This document shows positions 1-11,444 of a stretch of 64,000 nucleotides of DNA, piece by piece. Below the pieces are notes generated by a model that worked only from the letters and a program-made list of their open reading frames with translations, was not told the origin of the DNA and did no database searches. The stretch is from Cheilinus undulatus (lineage: Eukaryota; Chordata; Actinopteri; Labriformes; Labridae), in the NCBI RefSeq assembly GCF_018320785.1, contig NC_054872.1, forward strand, positions 40,350,551-40,414,550. The letters run 5' to 3'. The position numbers and the translations under genes were made by a program. Each line of letters starts with the position of its first letter. The stretch's first letter is position 1.

Positions 1-804
1 AAGGTTTAAAAAAAATCTTACAGAAAGACTAAATATTGATGCACAAACTTCCACTTATTCTTATAAAATACTTTAACTGGCCTGAAGAGGGAGCTGCAAT
101 GGGAAACAATGTCTGTAGCTGAAACTGGCATGTAAAACAAAGTATTTTTTTTACTTTCACAGCCTTAAACAGCCTTGTTATAACAAATTAAATCACTCCT
201 CCGTACTGGTGTCCTGATTTTGAATAATGCTCGTGTTTCTCATAAAAACAGCACTGCTGAATGTTTTCTCTTTGAACCTTCTCAGTCTAGAGAAACATCA
301 CCGCTTCTGACAAATCATCAAAGAAAACATATCTCTGTCTCGTCTGAACGGAGCAGACAAATTTTAAATTACTTGTAAAACTGTTTTGGTTGGCGATGTA
401 ATCGGAGGCTCTTCTACCTGGCGTCTGATGTCTGTTTAGATGTTTTAATACGCTCTGGCAATTACACAAACGGCCCAGTGCTAATGGCACAGGCAGCCAA
501 ATCAGTCCGATAATAATTGTCTGAGCTTTCAGCAGCCCCCGCTAACACTGATCTGCACTCACACTCACAAAACACACTCAATCATTCCTGTGTGCACGGT
601 TACCCATCATCACTAACACGCTCACTCACGCATGCATTCATTAAAGCAGGCACAAACACACACTCATTCATTACCTAACTGAGTCTAACTTGTGACTCAT
701 CCAACAATCTTTTCACTCACTCACTCGTCACTTCATCTTTGAACGCTCACGCAAACAAGCAAACGCTCATCCAGACTGTGGGTGTTTGAGCTTAAAAATC
801 AAAA
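1..804. other. Non-coding flank, CTCA/CATT-rich stretch
   Basis: No gene model could be supported here. From about 545 to 760 the sequence is a loose, imperfect alternation of CACTCA, CATTCA and ACACTC words, which looks like a decayed simple repeat. The rest is AT-rich unique-looking sequence. Confidence 0.4.

Positions 805-851
<47 letters not shown>
805..851. repeat. (ATAG)n microsatellite
   Basis: An essentially uninterrupted run of about eleven ATAG tetranucleotide units. It is a tetranucleotide simple repeat, probably length-polymorphic. Confidence 0.95.
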
Positions 852-2332
852 CTCTTGTATCTGCACAAATTTTCTTCCTCTTGCTTTTTCCTGCAAAAAG
901 TCTCCAGTTCCTGAAGCACCTGAAGTTTTAAAGTTGAGATCTGAAGACAAGTCTTGCTGCTCACCTGTGCAGGTGACCGTGGCCGACCTCCAAGCATTCA
1001 GCAGCTCCTGTTTCAGCAGCCTTTTCCCTCTGACACTCACATGCAAAGCGTCACTGCAAGACCTCTCGCCACTCTCTGTACCAAGCCCCAACGGTGGAGA
1101 ATAAACTGCCCTCCCCACCGCCTCCACCATCATCACCAACCATCACCCCTCCCGTATGAAAATGAGTCCCTCAGTGTAGCAGCATTGTTCTGAAGCCTTC
1201 GCCCCAAGGCTCAGCCATTCATAAATACACTCGGGGGACCACAAAGGGCCACACTGTTCACCCTCGTCCCAACAAATATGGGTGAGGCTTTGAGCTCCGA
1301 GGCCTTTCTGTTCGACTGGGCTTGTGTGGTTACGCTGGAAGGAGCAGAGCACATTCGATCATTTTGGTTTGATAGAGAACAGATCCACATTTTTTTTTTT
1401 TGTTTTGGAGGTCAGTGTGACAGAAGGCAGGAAGTGAGGCTGGGAGGGGCTGAGGCAGACGATGAGATGGTCAGGGCCAGTATGAGAGATGGAAGCAAGG
1501 AAGCTTTAATTTGTCTGTAAGTCAAATCCAAACACTACAGACTACATAGAAATAAGATCAGAGACCTGTTGCACCAGCAGTTTGGCTGTTCTGTCCTAAC
1601 CTAGGGTGCAAAGTCAACCCTAAACCATTCAGTGAAATGAATCAGTTGTAGGGATGTGTGCAGCTGAAACATAATCACCAGGGGGCTCATTTATTAGTGA
1701 TGGGAATTACAAATCTTTTTAGTGATCTGGATCATTTAGCTCAGTTCAGCAAAAGAGCCGGCTTTCTCGGCTCCAGAATAGCTCTTCTCTTTTGGCTCCA
1801 TTTATCTTGGTCTTGTCTTGGAACTGATAGCATTTAAACTTGTTTGGCTGATTTTCCATCAAGACCAGTCGAGTTACTCATGGGGGTGAGGTCGGATTTT
1901 TTTAGTATTTTGTTTCTGAATTTTGTTTAGGCTGGGTATATAATGTCTTTTTCCGCTGAAATGTTCCTGATTAATTAATGTTGTGATTTGACTTAAAACA
2001 GCTGTAGTAAGGTCAGTTAGGTCATTGACTGTGTGCCTCCTTGGAAATCCATTCACGTGCCTTATGTTTCAGTCACCTGCAAAAACTTAGATTTTAGAAA
2101 ACCAGTCCATCTGCCTCTTAACACTTACTTTTGGCCTCATTCCCCTGTCAAATCTAGATAAACGTCTAATTTTCAGTTATTTAAAACAATCCCAGACTTG
2201 TCAGTTGTTCTTTAAAACAATAAAGGATTTATTTTGACAAATTAGTTGAACAAATTTTCAAGGATTGAGATGTTTGCATTGTGGTACTTTGAAAACAGAG
2301 TTCCACACACATTTTTTTTAATGTTAAATTTA
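852..2332. other. No gene seen; GC-richer block and a decayed repeat
   Basis: From about 900 to 1520 the base composition is richer in G+C than the surroundings, but no exon pair with compatible phases could be built. A minus-strand stretch near 850-975 reads as a Leu/Gln/Glu-rich helix-like peptide without a convincing donor, so it was not called. From about 1695 to 1825 the words GTGATGGGAATTAC and AAAGAGCCGGCT with repeated GGCTC look like a degenerate copy of a common fish interspersed repeat. Confidence 0.35.
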
Positions 2333-2761
2333 TGGGCTCTATGCCAACAGGGGGTGGCGTATATCCGGTGGAAAATAAGACCATTTCACAACTTCTGCCC
2401 AACGATAAGTGCTAAGCCAAAACGGAATCTAAACCCTCCTATACTGCTTTAATTTGTCCGTTTCGTTGCGTTTTTTTTTTGTTTCGGTTGTTGTTTGTGT
2501 TTACCATCATTGCTTGGCATCCAAACATGCTAAAATGATGTTTCATAAAATGGTTAAAAGCACTTCTGGACATCGTTGCTGCGTGCTGCAATGTACATCT
2601 TCAGCTAAATTTAACTCGTCATTGACAGTCAGCTCAGGTAACTCACGAAAACAGAGAGTAAACCGCATTGAATTTGCCATCATGCGCCTTTCTCTTCTCC
2701 CGACTGGAAGTGTGGGAGCGGTCTAATGCCCAATGCAGAAGCAGTTCATGCATAGAGCCCA
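2333..2761. mobile_element. MITE with 12-bp terminal inverted repeats
   Basis: The ends are exact 12-bp inverted repeats: TGGGCTCTATGC at 2333 and its reverse complement ending at 2761. Both sides are flanked by TTTA, a likely 4-bp target duplication, giving an element of 429 bp. Inside, a short plus-strand frame at 2454-2726 has a Cys/His cluster (HRCCVLQC) faintly like the start of a THAP zinc finger. Kolobok elements combine TTAA targets with THAP proteins, so a non-autonomous Kolobok-like origin is possible but unproven. Confidence 0.7.
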
Positions 2762-2765
2762 TTTA

Positions 2766-5010
2766 GAAGCAAACCAAAATTAAAGAGAGAGTGCTCTTTT
2801 ACTGTTCAACTTTGTGATGCTTTTTAAAGTTGATTTTTATGGTATTGCCTCAGTCTTCGTCTTGACTCAATCTCAACCCCCAAAAGTCTCTAACTTGTCT
2901 TGGTCGTGAATAGTGTGGTGTTGACTACAACACTACAAGATATACTGTCCTCCCAAAACACCTTGCAGGTCAGATAAATTTGCTCACTGGCTGGGTTGTA
3001 TGACACCTGATATAAAATATTAATGTTACACCATCATGTATGAGTCCTCATCCCTACTAATCAATCACATAACCCTCAGACACACAACATATAGATAAAT
3101 AACTTATAAGAACGGTAATAGCTATATAACACAATTCTCAAATGGGATCTGGGTCCTATCTTTCACGTAAAAGTACCAACTATTTGAACCAGCTTGTTCA
3201 TTTCTAAATGTGGCGTACGCACAAAACATGGTTTGAAGTTGGCGTACGCCACTTGCTACACGAAGTATGTCATCTATAAAAAACAAACCTTATGTAAAAT
3301 GTGACCCATGCATATGAACATTTTGAAGGCAGAGAGAACCTGGCAACTAATATGGTGAGGTGGTGAATTGAGGCCAATGTATCTATTAATTCATCTGCAA
3401 CAACTGATTTCACGAAATACAAACTTTATTCCACAATCCATGTCATCATAAGCAGACAATTTGGTTTTTACAAGGGATCCATGATATTGGATTTTAGCAG
3501 ATATCCAATAAAATTATTTCAGCTGACCGATATCAACATGGATATCTAAATACAATTCAAAGTTAAAACTTCAGGCCTTAAAACACATAATTTAAAGTTT
3601 GAGGATCAAAATATTAATGAAGCTTATGGCTAGCTGATTTCAGAAGCAAAATTCACCCTTCAAATCCCCCATAGGCATTTTATAAGATCCTTGTTAGAAC
3701 ATTTTTAATGTATGAATGAAACTAACCAGCTACCTGAGTACTCATGACTATAAAACATTCGATTCAGCACAAAAACAACGTTCAAAAATGTAGAAAAAGG
3801 CAAAGCTGCAAGATTGTGTACATATAATTCTTTACAAGATGGAAGGAGCTACCTACAGTCCATTGTGATTCATTTTATTTGTTGTCAGTGATAGCTTTTC
3901 AAGTTTTGAAACCATGTCATTAGCTTGTTTATTTAATCTTTATTCTAGAGATTAAATTTGAAATGATAATGTTGTATGTCGTATCTCTTCATATCAAATC
4001 ATACTAGACATTTCCATGGTAACAGGAAACCCCACCAATCACAAACGCTGCTGTAACACTCAAGGATTGTTGTGGGTGTTGTAGTATCATTGGCTGAGAT
4101 GGTGAATTAACTGTTTTTCTTAAAACAAGGTTGAAATCTTGCAAACTTTTGTCCTCTAAAGGAGCTCATACTTTCATTTGACACTCAGGTTGCTCATGGT
4201 GAGTTTAGATTGGATATTTAAAATAATATGGCAAATAATCAAACCCACTATGGAGAAAATGAATGGGATTTTTACTTTCAGAACTATACTGTTGAGCACA
4301 ATTATTGTCTCCAACAGCCAGTTATAGCTCTTTCACCCAACATAGCAGTCATAAGTAAATGGTGTCCATACAGAGCTATAAATCTGTGCTGTGACTTGAC
4401 CTACAGACATGACAGACAACACAGAGGTACAGAACCAGTTATTGTGATTGTTGTGATATTGGAAGGAATATGGGCTGGGCTAGATTAAATCTGGAAAGAA
4501 GACTGTAAACAAACACCCTGTATTTACTGTACTGTTTGTCTATCCAAACCTTAAGATGAAGGATACGCTATCTCGATGCTAATGCTAACAGCAGTGCCAC
4601 ACTGGCTGCTGTTTCTCACAAACATTTCTCTTTCTCTTTCCTCTGTCACATAGTTACATCTCACAACTTCATCTTTCCCTCTGCTGTTTGGTTTGTTTAC
4701 ATCTGTGACGGCTGAATGCAGAGCATTGGCCAGCATCACTGACGGCAAGAAACAAATCAGAGGGAAAGACAAAACTCAGATGTGCTAGACTTTATGTTGG
4801 GGGGTCATGAGGCGTCACAGAGGTGTCCTTGATTTTCAGGGTCAACAGGTCCCAACTTCTATAGTCTCATCTTGTATCATCTTGTCCTATCTTAAGGCCT
4901 GATCAGACTACATGAAATCAACCAGATCTTGACCCATTTGTCCTCACAGTTAAATGTCAAACAACAGGACTATAGACACTCTAGTAGTGTGACATGAACA
5001 ACTATGTATT
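2766..5010. other. No gene seen; AT-rich with repeat relics
   Basis: No exon could be supported. It holds a strong palindrome (separate entry) and, around 3470-3545, a decayed fragment with the words GGGATCCATGATATTGG and GACCGATATC, resembling the end of the element called at 31898. Confidence 0.35.
3210..3252. repeat. Inverted repeat with GGCGTACGCC palindrome
   Basis: GTGGCGTACGC at 3210-3220 pairs perfectly with GCGTACGCCAC at 3242-3252, leaving a loop of 21 bases. The right arm is itself a 10-bp perfect palindrome. It is more GC-rich than its surroundings and is probably part of a decayed MITE rather than a host regulatory site. Confidence 0.7.
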
Positions 5011-5014
5011 CACT

Positions 5015-5243
5015 GGGGGTTTTCCACCATGACTTTTGGCCACACCGATCCAAACCAAGCTGTGCTAATTTCCTTTCCCAATACCAGTTTGGCATCAGGC
5101 TAAGTCAAGCTGTGCCATGGTTGCTTAAAGCAACTTACTGAAGCACAGCTATTTAACGTAATCCACACACGAAATGCTGCGTCATCAGCTCTAGATGCAC
5201 CCTCTATCAGGTAGCTCAGTTGTGGTGGAAAAGCAAACCCCCC
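5015..5243. mobile_element. Probable short MITE with inverted ends
   Basis: The left end carries GGGGGTTTTCCACCA. The right end is TGGTGGAAAAGCAAACCCCC, which is its reverse complement apart from a short insertion. The interior has words (GGCATCAGGC, CAAGCTGTGCC) shared in style with the element at 28851-29816, suggesting one family. No clear target duplication was seen. Confidence 0.4.
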
Positions 5244-5329
5244 TGCTACGCTGGGACTGCCATGCCGAGTCAAACAAAGTAGAGCCAAACTGCTTAATGT
5301 AACGGAAAAGCCACACTAGATGCGGGAGA

Positions 5330-7064
5330 CTGTCCCTGCAGATCGGAGAAAAAGTGTCAGGAAGCAGGACACGATTTTAAAAAGGATGCTGCAGATAGGT
5401 GGACAAAGCAAAACAAGCTGAAACTACGATGTCTTCATGTCAAAGCTAAGGTTCTGGATATAAAGATCAGAATTTAGCTCCATTATGTGTATAAAGATCA
5501 TGCTGGTTGCCCTCTGGTCCCAGGACAGAAATGTCACCAGCCTGAGCCCCACCTGCTCACTGGTTTGTGGTGAATTTTACTAAATTTTTTCTGCTATGCT
5601 CCATTTTCACATCAGCTATCTCAAATTTCACACAGTCATTTTACTACACCACCAGCAGTAAAGATTCCAGGTAAAGCTGGGGTGAGAAATTTGACCGTGT
5701 TGGTTCACCACAATAAAAAATCGGGTATTTTGTACATTTGTGGAAACACCATCAAAGGTATATATATAAAAAAGGCAAGTCACCGTTACATAAGACTCCT
5801 CCTACCTAACCATCATTCCTCGCCTGAACTCCACCAGACTATTTTGAAATCTGAGATCCTGTCTGACACAGATAATCTCCTGCTATGTGGCAACTTCCTG
5901 AAAATATCAGAGCCTGAATGTCCCAAAATTATCTATAAGATGCCATGAGTGCATGTGTGAAAAAGGCTTATGCTACCATTTGGGTGTTTTAAAGCAGCTC
6001 CACTTCAAGCAGAGAAATATGTCTGTTTCTACTGCCAGCACCCCTCTTCTACCATCTCTAACACTCCATGTTGTTAATGTGGCATTAAGGGTGTCCACAC
6101 TGTTGCATGTGTGACAGTGTCATGAAACCCCAAGACTTGTTAACACCCCTCCTTCTCCCTCCTCCTCCTCCTCCTGACACAGTGGCCTTTGTTTCCAGAG
6201 GCCTTCTGGGGCAGAACAGCTCAGCTCGAGCCTGACACCGCACAACACTGGGAAGTCGATGTGCACAGATAATTGTCTTTTAATCACAACAATCCCCTTT
6301 TCTCTGGCCTCGCTCGATTGTTTCTGTCTCTTGTTCGACCTTCCTCTCTTGGTTGTTACTCTTGTGGCTTTTGGCGAGTTCGACCGGCCACGCTGAGCTC
6401 GTGAGCTAAAGCTTTTGTGCTGATACTAAAAACGACAGACAACACAAAGAGAAAGGACTACAGCGTCTTTATGAGCACAGCACCTTAAAAGTGTAGTCAA
6501 TGTCTCATTTTGTAAAGTGTGAATTAAACAACCAAACTTTCCAAAGCTGAAAATCTCTTCAGCCTTCTTCTTATCTGTCTTTAGCTAGGTTCTCCATAAT
6601 CCCCCGAAAACACCTCCAGGAGCCAACACATCACAGGAAAAACGCCAACAGATGTTCTTTAAAAGGCTGAATGCACATTGCACTTAAGATTTCCATTATG
6701 CAGCATTGTGATTGTGCAAATTATCACTCTGTCACAAAGGCAAAATTGCTTAATGGCTGTTCAACTTCAACATACTGTTAAAATTGTTTTCCACAGGGTA
6801 CAGCAGAAAGTAAAACTCCATCATACTTATCTTTTTTTTTTTTTTGTTGCAATTTTTGTATTATTTGATGCCAGATTGGCCTTTTCTGTGTAGATTTAAG
6901 GCTTTAAATCACTTATTTTGTTAATTTTGCTGTCATGATACATTAAAAAGGTAGAAAAAGTCACATTTACATCAATACTGTGATTTCTAAGACTCAGTAT
7001 GACTCAATGGCTGATGATAGTTATAATCAAGTGATACTGCTACCTGTTTCAATCCACAGCAACA
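5330..7064. other. No gene seen
   Basis: Unique-looking AT-rich sequence without a splice-compatible open frame. The only local peculiarity is a pyrimidine-rich (CCT)n patch near 6150-6175 followed by a GC-richer segment to about 6260, which could be a conserved non-coding element but cannot be judged from one sequence. Confidence 0.3.
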
Positions 7065-7290
7065 AATTTACACCGCCCCAAGTTTCATGCACTCATCCAG
7101 TTGTCCATTATGTGTAACGCCTATCCCTTTCAGCGTCTCTGGGGCTGGAACCAGTCCTGACTGTCATTGGGAATGAGGGCACATCTTGTATTAGTCACCA
7201 GTCAGTCACAGGGCTGACACTCACATCTATAGTCACAAGTTTACCTAACAAGCACCAATGCTTTTGGTGGAAGCCAGAGTACCCCTAGAT
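7065..7290 (+). repeat. Decayed copy of a common fish interspersed repeat
   Basis: Diverged version of the repeat also present at 10489-10857 and 56880-57190. Shared words appear in the same order: TCATCCA, GTCATTGGG, CACCAGTCAGTCACAGGGCTGACA, ATAGTCAC, GGAAGCC and GAGTACC. It abuts the hAT-like element that follows. Confidence 0.55.
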
Positions 7291-7747
7291 CAGTGGTTCT
7301 CAACTGGTCCGACCTCAGGACCACCCAGTATGTGTTATGACAGATTGCAACACAAGTTTCCAAAAAAAAAGTCAACAGTGTATGTTTAGTTAATTGAAAC
7401 CGAAACACCTGACATAAAAAGGAAAAGGGACAAAACAGACAAATTTTATATCCTCTTCTCCCATCATTATGTGTACATTTTTGCAAATTTTTCAAAGAAC
7501 TTGTGAAATTTCTTCATTATCATGGGAAAAGTAGCTTTTTATTACAGGAAGAGGAGATAAATTAGTTGAAGCATATATTTAAATTTACCCAATTTCACAG
7601 TAAAAAGGTGAAAAAAAAGGTATCGATGCATGTCAAATAAAGACGTCAGGATTTTTGCAACCCTTTTTTTCAGACACCTGGTTGTGACCCACTGAAAACA
7701 GCTCCTTGGCCCACTTTGGATCCTGACCCATCAGTTGAGAACCACTG
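7291..7747. mobile_element. Non-autonomous hAT-like element
   Basis: The termini are inverted repeats with 16 identical bases, CAGTGGTTCTCAACTG at 7291 and its complement ending at 7747. CAGTGGTTCTCAA is the typical terminal sequence of Charlie-type hAT transposons. The 457-bp interior has no transposase frame. The 8 bp on each side do not match, so the target duplication has decayed or been lost. Confidence 0.75.
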
Positions 7748-7884
7748 CCTGAACCCACACATTACTTGGAAACTTAATGGATTCCTTCTTTTACTGAGAC
7801 CCCTTCTGATGAAAGAGATGTCGCCTTGTAAAGTTAATTTACCATATCAGCCTTACCTCTGTTACTAGCGTTAGAAATGTGAAT

Positions 7885-8010
7885 TTGCTGGTTTGGCTCA
7901 GTGGGTAGAGCAGGTGGCCATGTACAGAGGCTATAGTTCTTGAGGATCGAATCCTGACTCCGACTCCTGACTTGTACGTTACTGATATCTGTCATCTCCA
8001 TCACATATGA
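7885..8010 (+). mobile_element. tRNA-derived SINE, sense copy
   Basis: A degenerate RNA polymerase III promoter is visible: an A-box-like TGGCTCAGTGG near 7894 and a B-box-like GGATCGAATCC at 7944-7954, spaced as in a tRNA gene. The intervening words TAGAGCAG and ATGTACAGAGGCTATAG match the head of a SINE family that appears twice more in reverse orientation at 11935 and 42895. It is not a functional tRNA. Confidence 0.7.
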
Positions 8011-8109
8011 CTATCACTGTAAACACTTAACATATTGTTACATTCTTAGCTGACATTTGAACCATATCCAAGAAAAAAACTTCAGATAGATTTATGCCCA
8101 GGACAGCCA

Positions 8110-8436
8110 TAAAATGATCTTAGTCATTGTTGTTGGTTGGCTTGTTTTCTGGCTTGATGCACACCCCTCTTCTCTCTTTTCCTGAATCTTCCTCTTTTTC
8201 CTCCTGGCTATTCAACATGAGTCTGGTTCTGCTTGAGACATCTTCCCGTTAAAGGGAAGTTTTCCTGAATACTAAAACTTTGCTAATGTCGCTTAGTGCT
8301 GAGCTCATGATAGATGAATGTTTGGTCTTTATAAATCAGACTCCAGAGTGTACAGTCTACCTACCCTCTTTGTAAAGTGTCTTAAAAACATGTTTGGTTA
8401 TGAATTTGTGCTTTGAAAGTAAAGATTAAATTCATA
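8110..8436 (+). repeat. Teleost interspersed repeat 3' module
   Basis: Contains the words GGTTCTGCTTGAGACATCTT, CCCGTTAAAGGGAAGTTTT, TAAAGTGTCTT and an A-rich end. I know this consensus as a very abundant dispersed 3' segment in fish genomes. It sits directly before the LINE fragment and after the SINE, forming a patchwork of old insertions. Confidence 0.55.
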
Positions 8437-8439
8437 CGA

Positions 8440-9592
8440 AAGTGGTTTGTAGAATATATTTATGCCTACAATCCTTCAAAAAACTATCAACATCCTATGT
8501 TAAACGTAATTGGGAGAAGGAAGCAAATATAACACTGACAGAGGACGAGTGGCTAAACATACGTCAAATTAACTCCTCCTCCTCCAATTCAGCACAGTGA
8601 GGGAATTTGAATGGAGAAATATTATCAGATTTTTCACAACCCCATGACGAACATGTTTACAAAGCAGCAGAACTGAATCTGGATTCTGTTGGAGAAAATG
8701 TAATAATGTGACGGCTGACCACTGTCATATCTTTTGGGGTTGCCCAGTAATCCAACCTTACTGGCTAGAAGTACTTAAAGAAACAAAATCAATTCTCTGT
8801 TTCGAAATTGAGTATTACTTAAAAACTGTATATTTGTGTAATTTACCAATTGAACTCAGTCCCCAGGACAAGTACCTTCTGAAAATACTGCTGATAGCCA
8901 GCAAGAAATCAATAACAAGGAAATGGATTAAGAGGGAACCACCGACAGTGAGAGAGTGGACAGCCACTGTAAAAGAAATACACAAAATGGAAATGCTGAC
9001 TTTGTCCCTCAGATTCTATGGTCATAAAGCCCAGAAGTATTGGTTGAAGTGGCTATCATATGTAAATGAGAAAATGGTATAGAATAATGCTTTTTTGTTT
9101 TTCCTGTATCTACTCTCTGTATGACTGGAGTTTAATGCCAACTAGTGTTTTAAGTCTGGCAGTAAGTCACTCTGGCATTGGGAACTCCCTTTTCGATATC
9201 ATTGCTCACAAACCTGTCAGCAGTTTCCTTCCTCTTTCATATTTGTGCCTTATGGTTCTGTCTGAAAGACAACTTCCCCATTCCCTAAGTAGATTGGATG
9301 GACTTTCACTGGAGAGACTCCCACTCAGGCCTGGCCGGCTCACAGCACATGCACACGCACACATACACACTTTTCCCTTATTCATTTATTTATTTATTTG
9401 TACATTATCTCCATCCCATGGATTGCTGTAACCCTATGCTACACAGAACAATATTATTGTTTGTCTTTGATACACCATACTTTATCTCCCTCAGTGACCT
9501 GAATGTTCTGTATAGTCTGGTTTATATGTTATGTTCTTTACAAAATTTTAAAACTCTGTACTTAAAAATAAAGTTAAAAAAAGTAAAGATTA
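8440..9592 (+). mobile_element. 5'-truncated L1/Tx1-like LINE, C-terminal end of ORF2
   Basis: From 8470 the plus strand encodes, in two frames joined by stops and a frameshift, the terminal part of a LINE ORF2 protein. The first segment has the type VKRNWEKE...TEDEW. The open segment 8708-9082 (124 codons) begins with DHCHIFWGCP, the conserved C-terminal Cys/His motif after the reverse transcriptase, and continues with DKYLLKILLIASKKSITRKW and a tryptophan-rich tail. A pyrimidine-rich 3' untranslated part follows and ends in an A-rich tail near 9570-9592. Endonuclease and catalytic reverse transcriptase parts are missing, so it is a dead fragment. Confidence 0.8.
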
Positions 9593-9599
9593 GGTTGAT

Positions 9600-10012
9600 G
9601 TATTCATTTCCATAATTCTATTTATCAAAATAAAAAACATTTACTATTAAAAGTATCAAAGTATTTGATGATCTCAATCATGGGAAAAGGAAAGCATTAA
9701 AGAAAACCTGCTTAGTTGAGGAATCAATAAACCTGACTTCCATTGATAGGACCTTAATGCGTGCAAAGTTTCAATCTGAACTGCTGGTTCCCAGTCAGAG
9801 AGAGGCCGAGCATCATTTGAGGAGAACGAGGCGGGAGCTACAGGCGTGTTTAGTTGCTATACAAGCATTTAAACATGGTGGCTAGTGAAGAGATGTCATG
9901 AATGCAGCTATGGAGGCAGTTTCTTTATCAAATGAGGGGAAAGATCTGAAATGAAAGCGTTTCTTGCTTGCCTGCTTCTCTATATGCCTTTTTAAAATCA
10001 ATCCTTTCCATG
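9600..10012. other. No gene seen
   Basis: AT-rich sequence between the LINE tail and the minisatellite, with no recognisable element. Confidence 0.3.
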
Positions 10013-10390
10013 TCTGCATTTCTCTCTGTTCTGCAATTGGTCTTTTTTGTTTCTGCATCTGCCGCTTTTCTGTTTCTGCATCTCCCTTTTTTCTCTTTCT
10101 GCATCTACCTCTTTTCTTTATCTGCATCTCCCTCTTTTTTCTTCCTGCATTACCCTCTTCTCTGTTCTGAATCTTCCTCCAGTCTCCCTTATCTCTCCTT
10201 TCCCCTCTCTTCTGTTTCTCCCTCCTCTTTCTTCCTGCATCGCCTGTTTCTCTCTTTCTGCATCTTCCTCTTCTATTTTTTCTGTATGTCCCTCTTCTCT
10301 CTTTTTGCATCCTTCTTTTCTCTTGAATCCCCAGTTTTGACTCTTTTATACATCCTGTTTTTGTCTTCTTTTGCATCTCTCTCTATTCCT
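10013..10390. repeat. 23-bp pyrimidine-rich minisatellite
   Basis: Tandem array of a unit like CTGCATCTCCCTCTTTTCTC plus a few bases. The CTGCAT words recur at almost exactly 23 bp through the left half (five consecutive intervals of 22-23) and at 23-25 bp further right. About 15 copies, more degenerate towards the right. The minus strand stays open for over 150 codons of Lys/Arg/Gly-rich peptide, but only because the purine-rich unit lacks stop codons. Confidence 0.85.
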
Positions 10391-10488
10391 CTATTCCAAA
10401 CAAAGCCTTTGCAGCTGGCTCTTCAACATACAGTAGGTCAGTTAGTCCAAGGTTTCTGCCTGTTGTAGAGAAGTTTTTCCTTTTCATT

Positions 10489-10857
10489 GTCCATCCATTT
10501 TCTATTCCACTTATCCCATTTGGGGTTGTGGGTGACAGCTGGAGCCTATCCCAGCTGTCACTGGGCAAGAGGCAGGGTACACCCTGGACTGGTCGCCAGT
10601 CAATCACAGGGCTGACATATAGAGACAGACAACCAGGCACACTCACATTCATACCTATGGCCAATTTAGAGTCACCATTTAACCTAATGAGCATGGTTTT
10701 AGTGGCGGGAGGAAGCCGGAGTACCTGGAGAGAACCCACGCATGCACAGGGAGAATATGCAAACTCAGCACAGAAAGGCCCTCACCGGGAAGCGAACTCA
10801 GAACCCCCTCAACAGGGGTTAACAGCGCTAACCCCTGCACCACTGTGCAGCCCCTTT
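10489..10857 (+). repeat. Common fish interspersed repeat, near full copy
   Basis: Begins with CCATCCATTTTCTATTCCAC and CTTATCCCATTT. It then carries GGGCAAGAGGCAGGGTACACC, CAGTCAATCACAGGGCTGACA, CCAATTTAGAGTCACC, GGAGGAAGCCGGAGTACC, CCCACGCATGCACAGGGAGA and an end with CTAACCCCTGCACCACTGTG. This order is the consensus of a very abundant teleost dispersed repeat, possibly RTE-derived. A second copy is at 56880 and a decayed one at 7065. Confidence 0.75.
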
Positions 10858-10959
10858 TTCATTGTAATTATAATAAAGGATATAAATAAAGGAATGTGTT
10901 AAAGTCTTCAACAAAAATCAAACATAAAGAAAAGCTTCAAAGACTCTGACTTTTACAGT

Positions 10960-11444
10960 TAATACAGCAGTGCGAAGGTCCAGGGTGCCTGTGTTTAACC
11001 CACATGACTGTTTCTAATTGTTTTTGCAGGTCAGATATTTCCCTGGTGCTGTTTGAACAGGTACATTTCAGGTTTGATTGACAGCTCTCTGCTTCCACTG
11101 TTTGATATTTTGCTCCGGAGCCCCATGGTACTCGCAGCATTATTCTGCCTACCTTTAAACTGAGCTCAGATTAGCATTCAAAACAATTCAAACACCTGAA
11201 AAGGTCACCCCGTGTTTTTTATTTCCAACAAAATATCTCAAAAATACATCATCAAACAGCTCAGCACAGGGTTATTCTCGATCCTCTCCTCATTAAATTC
11301 AGTCCCAAACACGACACAGTTTTATAAAAAGCTCAAAATATGAAGAGCGAAGAATTCAGTCGCTTTGTGGACATCAGGAGGACAGTGTTACTTACTGAGA
11401 GAGTCAAAAATACTCTTAAATTCTGCAACAGTTGGTGATGATTC
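10960..11444 (-). other. Tentative 3' exons of the 15-kb gene
   Basis: Minus-strand piece 11444-11396 (49 nt) starts after ...GACAG and ends before GTAAGT. Joined in phase to the exon ending at 15144 it would add 16 residues rich in Ser/Phe/Lys (AEFKSIFDSL at its end) and leave phase 1. Further left, near 11080-10990, a minus-strand frame reads REISDLQKQLETVMW, a coiled-coil-like segment, ending in a stop near 10937. Acceptors that would join it in phase 1 exist but have poor pyrimidine tracts. These are candidates only; the true 3' end of the gene may differ. Confidence 0.25.

Noticed and set aside
7885..7966. Functional tRNA gene
   Set aside because: A and B boxes are degenerate, no cloverleaf can be closed, and the sequence recurs as a dispersed SINE.
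8708..9082. Host protein-coding gene of 124 codons
   Set aside because: DHCHIFWGCP and the following residues are the C-terminal end of a LINE ORF2. Upstream sequence continues the same protein with stops and a frameshift.
9882..10468. Several 70-166 codon open frames on both strands
   Set aside because: Produced by the 23-bp purine/pyrimidine minisatellite. The peptides are simple repeats with no start or splice evidence.
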